DNA of 16,936 nucleotides from SAR202 cluster bacterium (GTDB lineage: Bacteria; Chloroflexota; Dehalococcoidia; Lucifugimonadales; UBA826): the NCBI GenBank assembly GCA_009392675.1, contig VFFY01000193.1, positions 1 through 16,936 of the forward strand, given 5' to 3'. Both the position numbers and the translations under genes were made by a program. Positions 8,037 through 14,239 of the stretch are shown piece after piece. The stretch's first letter is position 1. Each line of letters opens with the position of its first letter. A model generated the notes under the pieces. The model had not been told where the DNA came from. It ran no database searches and worked only from the letters and a program-made list of their open reading frames with translations.

Positions 8037-8053
8037 ACTCCAAATGGTCGGTG

Positions 8054-8059
8054 TATAAT
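8054..8059 (+). promoter_or_regulatory. Perfect -10 hexamer upstream of the PLP-enzyme gene
   Basis: TATAAT starts 18 bases after the queA stop and 48 bases before the next start codon. The bases 16-18 upstream (GTTTAA/TTTAAA) match a -35 poorly. It may give the PLP-enzyme/Ldh2 pair its own promoter separate from queA. Confidence 0.4.
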
Positions 8060-8101
8060 CGGCGTTACTATGCTGTTATTGAATTGTGTGAGGTTTTCCT
8101 A

Positions 8102-9232
8102 ATGTATTCTCCGGGTAAAGACATATTAGAATCTCTTGGTCTCAGTCCCCTTATATCTGCTACTGGTACAGTGACTGCTTATGGTGGGAGTAGACTTAGA
8201 CCGGAAGTGATGGATGCGATGAACCGGGCCTCTAACACTATGGTGAATATGGATGAGCTCAATGTAGCTGTTGGTAAGCAAATAGCAGCTGTCACCGGTG
8301 CAGAGGCCGGAATGGTCACCAGTGGTGCCGCTGGAGGTCTTATTCTGCAGGCAGCAGCGGTAGTTGCTGGTAATGATCCTATTAGAATGAAAAAACTGCC
8401 GGACACAAATGGGATGAAAAATGAAATTGTCATACATAGAAGCCATAGATTCCCTTATGATCAATGTTACCTGTCCGTGGGGGCCAAATTTGTAGAAATT
8501 GGAGATGGTCGCAGGTGCCAACCATGGGAGTTGGAAGGCGCCTTTACCGAAAACACAGCTGCTGTTGCATATTTGTTTTCACCGTTTTTAACCAGAAGAG
8601 CTTTGCCTTTTGAATATGTATGTGAAGTAGCTCATTCAAAAGGAATACCTGTTATTGTAGACGCCGCTTCGTACCTGCCGCCTAGAGCTAACATTACCCG
8701 CTTCATAAAAGAAGGGGCTGATATGGTGATTTACAGTGGTGGCAAAGGAATAAGAGGCCCGCAAGGGACTGGTGTGCTATGCGGTAGGTCAGATCTCATT
8801 GAGGCTGCATATGCTAATGCGAGCCCTCACCAGTTTATAGGTAGAGGTTTGAAGGTTGCAAAAGAGGAAATCATCGGCTTATCAAAGGCATTAGAAATAT
8901 TTCTGTCTGAAGATGAAGAAGAAGAAAACAAAAGATACCAGCAAATGTGTGACCAAGTTGTAGATGCCTTGATAGAAATTCCGGGTGTCGGCTTGCAGAC
9001 CAAATTTGATCCATATGATTATCTAATACCTACGGCTTTGATTACATTTGACCCTGATAGAAATGGGTTGTCACGAGATCAGGTTTGGGAACAGATGGTG
9101 GCAGGAGACCCATCTATATATCTCAGCAATTTGGGCACACCAGATGAGTTAGCTGTTGATCCCTTCAACATTGCTGATTCAGAATTGGAGATGGTTATTG
9201 ATAGATTACGGGAATTACTTGTTCAAAATTAG
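8102..9232 (+). CDS. SelA/DgaE-like PLP-dependent enzyme (fold type I), function unassigned
   Basis: This is a fold-type-I PLP enzyme of the group holding D-glucosaminate-6-phosphate ammonia-lyase (DgaE/YhfS) and other SelA-like proteins. Family marks are LSPLISATGTVTAYGGSRL (14-32), the cofactor loop MVTSGAAGGL (71-80), IHRSHRF (111-117), VIVDAASYLPP (184-194) with Asp187 expected to hold the pyridine nitrogen, and YSGGKGIRGPQGTGVLCG (211-228) with Lys215 as the Schiff-base lysine. At 376 residues it lacks the extra tRNA-binding N-terminal part of true selenocysteine synthase (about 460). ATG 8102 is chosen because GAGGT lies 7 bases upstream and homology begins there. The frame also opens 17 codons earlier, at GTG 8051. 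The Ldh2-family gene follows 36 bases on, suggesting one pathway, but the substrate is unknown. Confidence 0.88.
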   Translation: MYSPGKDILESLGLSPLISATGTVTAYGGSRLRPEVMDAMNRASNTMVNMDELNVAVGKQIAAVTGAEAGMVTSGAAGGLILQAAAVVAGNDPIRMKKLPDTNGMKNEIVIHRSHRFPYDQCYLSVGAKFVEIGDGRRCQPWELEGAFTENTAAVAYLFSPFLTRRALPFEYVCEVAHSKGIPVIVDAASYLPPRANITRFIKEGADMVIYSGGKGIRGPQGTGVLCGRSDLIEAAYANASPHQFIGRGLKVAKEEIIGLSKALEIFLSEDEEEENKRYQQMCDQVVDALIEIPGVGLQTKFDPYDYLIPTALITFDPDRNGLSRDQVWEQMVAGDPSIYLSNLGTPDELAVDPFNIADSELEMVIDRLRELLVQN

Positions 9233-9268
9233 TTTCATCTCGGGATGACGGAGGTAGATTAGAAAAAT

Positions 9269-10378
9269 ATGTTAGATCGATTTAAAGTTCCAAAAGAAGA
9301 TATCATCAAGGTAGACCATGAATCCTTGCAGGAAACCGTAACTCAAATTTTTGAAAAAATGGGAGTTGTGCCAGAAGATGCTAATGAGGGTGCTACTGTG
9401 CTTGTGTCAACAGATCTTCGAGGAGTGGAAACACATGGAGTATCTAACATGCTTCGGAGTTATGTGGAGAGATACAACGCAGGAGATTTGAATCCTCGTC
9501 CAGATTGGAAGATTGAACGAGAGACCCAAGGTACTGCAACCATTGATGCTGATAGTGGCCTGGCTGTTATATTAGGTCCTAAGGCAATGAGGATCGCCAT
9601 TGAGAAAGCGAAAACCGTTGGAATTGGTGTTGTGACGATGCACAATGCGGGACATTCCGGTGCAATTGGTCATCATGCAATGCTAGCTGCTAAAGAAGAC
9701 ATGATAGGCATGACTACCACAGCTGGGGGAATGAGTGTGCTTCCCACTTTTGGTGCAGAACCTAGGTTAGGTACTAATCCGATAGCTATAGCAGCGCCTG
9801 CAAGGAATAACCCTCCATTCCTTTTTGATGCTGCCACCTCTGCTATAGCAGGTAATAAGCTAGGACTTGCGGCTCGTGTGGGGGCCAACCTTCTTCCGAA
9901 TTGGATTTCAGAGATGGATGGGTCTCCTATAGGGGAAGAAGTTCCAATGCCGGACCGTGGTGATTTTTATCAACTGCCTTTAGGAGGAACAAGAGAACAA
10001 GGTTCCCACAAAGGGTATGGTTTTGGTTTGATGTCGGAAATATTAGCTACGGGATTAAGTGGAGCTGTAAGTGCTATGGTCATCGGTTCAGGTAAAACCA
10101 GCAGGACCGGAGGAACCAGCTGCCACTATTTTTGCGCATACAATATAGAGGCATTTACAGATGTGGAATTGTTCAAAGATAACATGGATAACATGCTTCA
10201 GGTTTTGAAAGATACACCGCCTGCTCCTGGGCAGGATAGGGTTATGTATCCGGGGCTTTCCGAATATGAGGAAGAAGAAGATAGAAAAGCGAATGGTATC
10301 CCCCTGCACTCTGAAGTTGTGGAGTGGTTTACCGATATAACCAGCGAGCTCTCTGTGCCTATGGTCAAAATATTGTAA
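9269..10378 (+). CDS. Ldh2/malate-L-lactate dehydrogenase-family NAD(P)-dependent oxidoreductase
   Basis: This enzyme belongs to the Ldh2 family. Members include malate, L-sulfolactate and ureidoglycolate dehydrogenases, diketogulonate reductase and piperideine-2-carboxylate reductase. It is unrelated to classical Rossmann-fold lactate dehydrogenase. Marks are DLRGVETHGVSNM (49-61) with the probable catalytic His56, MHNAGHSGAIGHHAML (124-139), LGTNPIAIAAPA (167-178), FDAATSAIAGNK (186-197), and PLGGTREQGSHKGYGFGL (237-254). The 369 residues exceed the usual 330-350, with a very acidic C-terminal stretch around 331-339. The start is ATG 9269. The best ribosome site, GGAGG at 9250-9254, is 14 bases away, which is long. 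The substrate is not predictable, but pairing with the PLP enzyme hints at hydroxy- or amino-acid catabolism. Confidence 0.92.
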   Translation: MLDRFKVPKEDIIKVDHESLQETVTQIFEKMGVVPEDANEGATVLVSTDLRGVETHGVSNMLRSYVERYNAGDLNPRPDWKIERETQGTATIDADSGLAVILGPKAMRIAIEKAKTVGIGVVTMHNAGHSGAIGHHAMLAAKEDMIGMTTTAGGMSVLPTFGAEPRLGTNPIAIAAPARNNPPFLFDAATSAIAGNKLGLAARVGANLLPNWISEMDGSPIGEEVPMPDRGDFYQLPLGGTREQGSHKGYGFGLMSEILATGLSGAVSAMVIGSGKTSRTGGTSCHYFCAYNIEAFTDVELFKDNMDNMLQVLKDTPPAPGQDRVMYPGLSEYEEEEDRKANGIPLHSEVVEWFTDITSELSVPMVKIL

Positions 10379-10477
10379 TTGGTACAGCTTATCTGTGATT
10401 TTGCACCAATATGCAATGAGCAATTCAAATATTCAATGTAGGTTTGATCCCGGATTTTTTTAAGATCCAGTGTACGT

Positions 10478-10533
10478 CTTACTTCGTAATCTTACTTAGA
10501 GACTTACATATTTGATGATTCGATGTTAATAAT
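10478..10533 (+). promoter_or_regulatory. Putative phoB promoter with triple CTTAC repeat
   Basis: CTTACTT (10478), CTTACTT (10491) and CTTACAT (10503) form a loose direct repeat with periods of 13 and 12 bases. AATAAT at 10528-10533 is 5 of 6 to a -10 box, and TTACAT of the third repeat lies 18 bases before it at the -35 place. This arrangement resembles response-regulator half-sites next to a -35 and suggests autoregulation, but the period is less regular than in the pstS box. Confidence 0.45.
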
Positions 10534-10571
10534 TAATTAAGAGGATCACACAAATAGCAAGGAGATTTGGA

Positions 10572-11261
10572 GTGAGCAGTCAAAAAATTCTCGTTATTGA
10601 AGATGAAGAAAATATTTTGGAGGCGGTGAAATACAGCTTAACCCAAGAAGGCTATGATGTATTTACCTCAATTGATGGGGAGCAAGGCCTAGAGAAGGCT
10701 CAAGAAATCAGGCCCGATTTAGTGTTGTTGGATATTATGCTGCCCAAAATGGATGGATTTGAGGTCTGCAGAATTCTCCGTAAGAATTTGGATATGCCAG
10801 TTTTTATGATCTCAGCCAAGACTGAGGAGATCGATCGGGTTGTGGGTCTTGAAATTGGAGCCGACGATTATCTAACTAAACCTTTTAGCATGAGGGAACT
10901 TATCGCCAGAGTTAGAAACGTTCTCAGAAGGGCGGCTTTAAATCCGGTAGAAAATGATCTTGAAGATATAAAATCCGATGAATTGGAAATTCACTTAATC
11001 AGCCATAAGGTCATTGTTAGAGGTGAAGAAATCTCTATGAAGCCTAAAGAATTTGATTTGCTCTATCTCTTGGCTTCACATAAAGGTAGAGCTTTTACAA
11101 GAGATCAGATTTTGGAAAAATTGTGGGGTAATGAATATATTGGGGACATTAGAACCGTAGATGTTCACGTAAGATGGATTCGAGAGAAAATCGAGGCGAA
11201 CCCCAGTCAACCTAAAAAATTGGTAACAATAAGAGGGGTAGGATACCGGTTCGACGGGTAG
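10572..11261 (+). CDS. phoB: PhoB/PhoP-type response regulator (OmpR family)
   Basis: This is a two-component transcription factor for phosphate starvation. The receiver domain (4-120) has the acidic pocket Glu10-Asp11, phosphoacceptor Asp54 (LVLLDIMLPKMDGFEV), Ser81 in MISAK and Lys103 in YLTKPF. The C-terminal winged helix (about 133-228) shows MKPKEFDLLYLLASHKGRAF, DQILEKLWG, RTVDVHVRWIREKIE and the wing LVTIRGVGYRF. The 229 residues are standard. The start is GTG 10572 with AAGGAG 7 bases upstream. The phosphate role rests on context: phoR follows at 21 bases and pstSCAB-phoU lies next. Without that it would only be called OmpR-like. Confidence 0.95.
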   Translation: MSSQKILVIEDEENILEAVKYSLTQEGYDVFTSIDGEQGLEKAQEIRPDLVLLDIMLPKMDGFEVCRILRKNLDMPVFMISAKTEEIDRVVGLEIGADDYLTKPFSMRELIARVRNVLRRAALNPVENDLEDIKSDELEIHLISHKVIVRGEEISMKPKEFDLLYLLASHKGRAFTRDQILEKLWGNEYIGDIRTVDVHVRWIREKIEANPSQPKKLVTIRGVGYRFDG

Positions 11262-11282
11262 TATATTTGTTGGGGGATCAAG

Positions 11283-12695
11283 ATGTTAATTATTTTTAGC
11301 TCACCTCTAGGGAAAATAATCTCAGTTTTTTTAGTTCTGGTGACTCTCGTCATCATTTTTTCAAGTGTCTATGTATTTAATCGGCTGGGCGAGGTTTACT
11401 CGGTCCAGGCTAGCGAATTAGTAGCCATTGTAATATTGGTTGGCCTAATGACAACATTTGCCGCGTTGGTGGTAATTATTTATACCAGCAGAAGGATCAA
11501 CCGAGCGATAAATAAGTTAATCACGGGGGTTTCCTTGATTTCTGAAGGGGATCTAGACCATCGGGTCACTTCAATTTCAAAGGATGAAACCTCAGATTTA
11601 TCGAATGCTTTTAACCATATGGCGGAGACTATATCTGGAACGGTTATCGCTCTTTCATCTGAAAGAAACACTCTATCTGCTCTTCTGGATACTATGGGGG
11701 ATGGGGTGATCGTTACGGATGAAAATGGAACGATCACTTTACTAAACAAGACAGCCCAAGCCATTTTCAACTTAGAAAATTCAAAGTATTTAGGTTTGAG
11801 ATTAGCTGACGTGATCAGGGATTTCGAAATAATTCGCATGGCCTCTAATTGTGTTGAACGGAAAGAGTCAATACAAGATGAGATTGAGATACCAGAAATT
11901 AGACGTTATCTAAGCGTGACTACAACACCTGTGGGTTCAGGTTCAGAGGTAGGGGTACTAATAACTGTTCATGATTTAACAAATATTCGGCAGTTAGAAA
12001 ACACTCGCAAAGAATTCGTGAGCAACGTGTCACATGAACTTAGAAGTCCGCTTGCTTCGCTAAAAGCTATGGTCGGAACGCTTGAGAATGGAGCTTACGA
12101 GGATCGAAAAATTGCCAGTGATTTCCTCACAAGAATCGATAGAGACGTCGATAGAATGACATCTCTGGTAGCAGATTTACTGGAACTTTCTAGACTTGAA
12201 AGTGGTCAGGAAAATATTGAACTCGAGGCTGTCGAAGTAAAAGCTTTAGTAGCTGAGACTATTTCCATAATTTTAGATCAGATTGAAAATAGCCCCACAA
12301 TATCTTCTAATATAGTCGATACCGTGGAGGTACTTGGGGATAAACAGAAGATTACTCAAATACTGATAAATTTGCTTCAGAACTCCGCAAAATTCACTTC
12401 ACATGAGGGTAAGGTAACAGTAAGTGCTAAGTCTGATGACGAATTTTTAGAAATTTCAGTTCAAGATACTGGTTCCGGTATTGGGATTGAACACTTACCT
12501 CATTTGTTTGAACGTTTCTACAAAGTTGATAGGTCTCGCAGGGATGGTGGGACTGGGCTAGGCCTGGCCATTGTTAAGCATATAGTCCAGGCCCATGGTG
12601 GAGTGGTCTATGTTGACAGTATTGAAGGTGAGGGGAGTAATTTCCACTTTACCTTGCCGTTATTGAACCGACTTCACGTGGCTAGGAGTCGCTAA
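11283..12695 (+). CDS. phoR: PhoR-type sensor histidine kinase
   Basis: This membrane histidine kinase phosphorylates PhoB. Two helices (about 11-32 and 46-68) enclose only about 14 residues, so there is no extracytoplasmic sensor domain. As in E. coli PhoR, the signal probably comes through PstSCAB and PhoU. HAMP follows (about 69-121), then a PAS domain (about 130-232, MGDGVIVTDENGTITLLN). The HisKA domain carries phospho-His251 (FVSNVSHELRSPLASLK). The ATPase domain has Asn367 (LINLLQNSAKF), DTGSGIG (395-401), LFERFYKVD (408-416) and GGTGLGLAIVKHI (422-434). The start is ATG 11283 with GGGGGA about 6 bases upstream. Its stop overlaps the start of a 29-codon ORF. Confidence 0.95.
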   Translation: MLIIFSSPLGKIISVFLVLVTLVIIFSSVYVFNRLGEVYSVQASELVAIVILVGLMTTFAALVVIIYTSRRINRAINKLITGVSLISEGDLDHRVTSISKDETSDLSNAFNHMAETISGTVIALSSERNTLSALLDTMGDGVIVTDENGTITLLNKTAQAIFNLENSKYLGLRLADVIRDFEIIRMASNCVERKESIQDEIEIPEIRRYLSVTTTPVGSGSEVGVLITVHDLTNIRQLENTRKEFVSNVSHELRSPLASLKAMVGTLENGAYEDRKIASDFLTRIDRDVDRMTSLVADLLELSRLESGQENIELEAVEVKALVAETISIILDQIENSPTISSNIVDTVEVLGDKQKITQILINLLQNSAKFTSHEGKVTVSAKSDDEFLEISVQDTGSGIGIEHLPHLFERFYKVDRSRRDGGTGLGLAIVKHIVQAHGGVVYVDSIEGEGSNFHFTLPLLNRLHVARSR

Positions 12696-12784
12696 TGAGC
12701 AGGATGACATTAATCGTCTTCATAAATAGAATTATATTGGTAGCAGTTATCATGCCTGCTTCAGTGGTTATTTTTAATCGTTAG
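12695..12784 (+). CDS. Putative 29-residue small membrane protein overlapping phoR
   Basis: I do not recognise this ORF, and it is too short for normal gene calling. The ATG shares its A with the phoR stop (TAATG), and AGGAG at 12684-12688 stands 6 bases before it, the arrangement of translationally coupled genes. The product has a basic start (Met-Ser-Arg-Met), a hydrophobic run from Leu6 to Phe27 broken by Asn11-Arg12 and Pro21, and ends Asn-Arg, so it could span or attach to the membrane once. It ends about 40 bases before the Pho box of pstS. A role as a small modulator of PhoR is only a guess from position. The AGGAG also encodes the last residues of PhoR, so chance is possible. Confidence 0.4.
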   Translation: MSRMTLIVFINRIILVAVIMPASVVIFNR

Positions 12785-12798
12785 AGACTTCAACACCA

Positions 12799-12817
12799 AT
12801 TAAGACCTCTTCTTAAT
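12799..12817 (+). repeat. Seven-base inverted repeat between phoR and pstS
   Basis: ATTAAGA (12799-12805) and TCTTAAT (12811-12817) are perfect complements around the loop CCTCT. The stem is AT-rich and lacks a following T-run, so termination of phoBR would be weak. Its TTAA cores also resemble the downstream Pho-box repeats, so it may instead be an extra regulator site. Confidence 0.4.
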
Positions 12818-12824
12818 AACCGTA

Positions 12825-12870
12825 TTTTAATTCCTCGTTAACCTTTCGTTAAAGCCAACCTTGTTTTAAT
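12825..12870 (+). promoter_or_regulatory. Pho box and promoter of pstSCAB
   Basis: Three direct repeats with an exact 11-base period are visible: TTTTAA (12825), CGTTAA (12836) and CGTTAA (12847). Read as eight-base units they are TTTAATTC, GTTAACCT and GTTAAAGC with three-base spacers. This is close to the cyanobacterial Pho box (PyTTAAPyPyT/A repeats) and the B. subtilis PhoP box (TTAACA-type repeats every 11 bases). TTTAAT at 12865-12870 is 5 of 6 to a -10 box and lies 9 bases after the last unit, where a Pho-activated promoter has it. PhoB encoded just upstream is the natural ligand. Confidence 0.72.
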
Positions 12871-13137
12871 CGACTAACATTTATCTGGGAATAAATTATT
12901 GAAATGAGACACTCGCTTTGAGTTAAATCCATCAATTTCGGATTTATGAAGGCAGGATTTTTTACCCTGAATATAAGCTAAAGTCAAAAACAAAAGATAT
13001 TTTAGTTTTAAGTGACCCTTCTAAAGCACACCTCTTACATCAGGGCCAACTTATGTATAGATAGATTTAGAAATCTAAAAGAACCATTTGAAAACAGGAA
13101 AAGAATATTGCGAATATTAAAGGTGTTATATAAATTG
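12871..13137 (+). other. Long 5' leader of pstS
   Basis: If transcription begins just after the -10 at 12870, the pstS message has about 260 untranslated bases. I see an AAATCC/GGATTT hairpin near 12925-12946 followed by a T-rich patch, and a perfect inverted repeat TAGATTT-AG-AAATCTA at 13062-13077. Neither matches a riboswitch I know. Short ATG frames here (5, 11 and 3 codons) lack ribosome sites. An in-frame GTG at 13012 would extend PstS but would bury its signal peptide. Confidence 0.4.
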
Positions 13138-14115
13138 ATGTTTGCACTTGAAAGCAGTACCAAACGAGGACGGGGTTTAATAATCACAATAGGGTTACCC
13201 GTAATTTTAATAATGATGGCCTGCGCAAGTGGTCCTGCGGAAGAGGGTGCAGCTCCAGCAGCTGAGTCAGCATCAAAGCTAAAAGGAACAATTGAGATAG
13301 ACGGTTCTTCTACTGTTTATCCGATTTCAGAGGCTGTAGCAGAAGAATTCAACAAAGTTTTTCCAAAAGTTAGGGTAAATGTAGGGGTTTCCGGTACAGG
13401 GGGAGGGTTTAAGAGGTTTACAGTTGGAGAAACAGATATATCTGATGCTTCTCGACTAATGAAAAACCCTAAGGAGACTAGTAAAGCCAAGGAAAATGGG
13501 GTTACTTATGATGAGCTCAGACTTGGTACGGATGGAATTTCCGTAATGGTTAATCCCGATAATAACTTTGTGGAATGTCTGACAGTTAAGGAATTGAAAG
13601 CAATTTGGAATCCGGAGTCCACGATTACCAATTGGAATCAAGTACAAAGTGGATTCCCGGATCAGAAGATGAGATTGTATGGACCTGACAGCGACTCCGG
13701 GACCTTTGATTATTTTACGGAAGAGATAAATGGAGAGGCTCAGGCTTCTAGAGCTGATTACACTGCAAGTGCAGACGACAATGTTCTTGTGCGAGGCATC
13801 GCAGGCGACAAAGGCTCTTTAGGTTATTTTGGGTATGCTTACTATGCTGAAAACAAGGATAAGCTGAAGCTTGTTGCTGTCGACAGTGGATCAGGCTGTG
13901 TAGAACCAAGCCTTGAGACAATACCCTCCGGTAAATACACACCATTGTCGCGACCATTGTTCATTTATGTAAATGAGAAAAGCTACCAACGGCCGGCAGT
14001 TAAAGCTTTTGTAAATTTCTACATGGAGCACGGTCCTAACCTCACTAACGAAGTCGGATATATAGCCTCGGGAAATGCGACTTATACTGACAACAAAGAT
14101 AAGCTAGCAAGGTGA
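13138..14115 (+). CDS. pstS: Phosphate ABC transporter substrate-binding lipoprotein PstS
   Basis: PstS captures phosphate outside the membrane and hands it to PstCA. With ATG 13138 the 325-residue product has a positive start (KRGRG), a hydrophobic core to residue 28 and Cys29 in IMMACAS, so it is probably a lipoprotein, although Met at -3 is unusual. The phosphate-binding loops are visible: IDGSSTVYPISEAVAEEF (54-71), VSGTGGGFKRF (84-94), DISDASRLM (100-108) and GPDSDSGTFDYF (182-193). AGGTG 12 bases upstream is a distant ribosome site. TTG 13135 is an equally possible start. The longer frame from 13012 is rejected. It lies downstream of a Pho box, 124 bases before pstC. Confidence 0.95.
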   Translation: MFALESSTKRGRGLIITIGLPVILIMMACASGPAEEGAAPAAESASKLKGTIEIDGSSTVYPISEAVAEEFNKVFPKVRVNVGVSGTGGGFKRFTVGETDISDASRLMKNPKETSKAKENGVTYDELRLGTDGISVMVNPDNNFVECLTVKELKAIWNPESTITNWNQVQSGFPDQKMRLYGPDSDSGTFDYFTEEINGEAQASRADYTASADDNVLVRGIAGDKGSLGYFGYAYYAENKDKLKLVAVDSGSGCVEPSLETIPSGKYTPLSRPLFIYVNEKSYQRPAVKAFVNFYMEHGPNLTNEVGYIASGNATYTDNKDKLAR

Positions 14116-14154
14116 TTAAGAATCTTCTACTGTAGTTGTTTCAAAGTTATATTT

Positions 14155-14174
14155 GGAGGCTCGGGGGTAGGGGG
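14155..14174 (+). repeat. G-rich element between pstS and pstC
   Basis: The runs GG, GG, GGGGG and GGGGG occur within 20 bases on the coding strand. This could form a two-layer G-quadruplex in the RNA or simply act as strong anti-anti-Shine-Dalgarno bait. The second GGGGG ends 5 bases before the ATG of a 14-codon leader ORF, so it may serve as its ribosome site. Confidence 0.4.
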
Positions 14175-14179
14175 TCATA

Positions 14180-14224
14180 ATGGATGGAGCTATAGATGAT
14201 GGCCCACATGAAATTCCGCTATAG
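14180..14224 (+). CDS. Putative 14-codon leader ORF in frame with pstC
   Basis: The ATG at 14180 follows GGGGG by 5 bases and opens a 14-residue acidic peptide (Met-Asp-Gly-Ala-Ile-Asp-Asp start, Ile-Pro-Leu end). It stops at TAG 14222-14224, which overlaps the AGGAG (14223-14227) used by pstC. The peptide is in the same frame as pstC, whose GTG lies 15 bases past the stop. It may be a coupling leader peptide, or the old N-terminus of pstC cut off by a stop mutation. Chance is also possible. Confidence 0.3.
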   Translation: MDGAIDDGPHEIPL

Positions 14225-14239
14225 GAGACTATAACCGAA

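Noticed and set aside
8102..9232. Selenocysteine synthase SelA
   Set aside because: The protein is about 90 residues too short and lacks the N-terminal tRNA-binding part. No selB, selD or tRNA-Sec is nearby.
10407..10420. CAAT repeats every seven bases (CAATATG CAATGAG, then CAATTCA) as a possible regulator site
   Set aside because: Low-complexity AT-rich sequence between genes; units share only four bases and match no site I know.
10446..10461. Rho-independent terminator after the Ldh2 gene (ATCC/GGAT then seven T)
   Set aside because: The arms leave a loop of a single base, so no stable hairpin can form despite the T-run.
12946..12981. Eleven-codon ORF in the pstS leader
   Set aside because: It has no ribosome site, no distinctive composition and no overlap with a downstream start.
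13012..13137. A 42-residue N-terminal extension of PstS from GTG 13012
   Set aside because: It would place the clear signal peptide and lipobox inside the protein, and no ribosome site precedes it.
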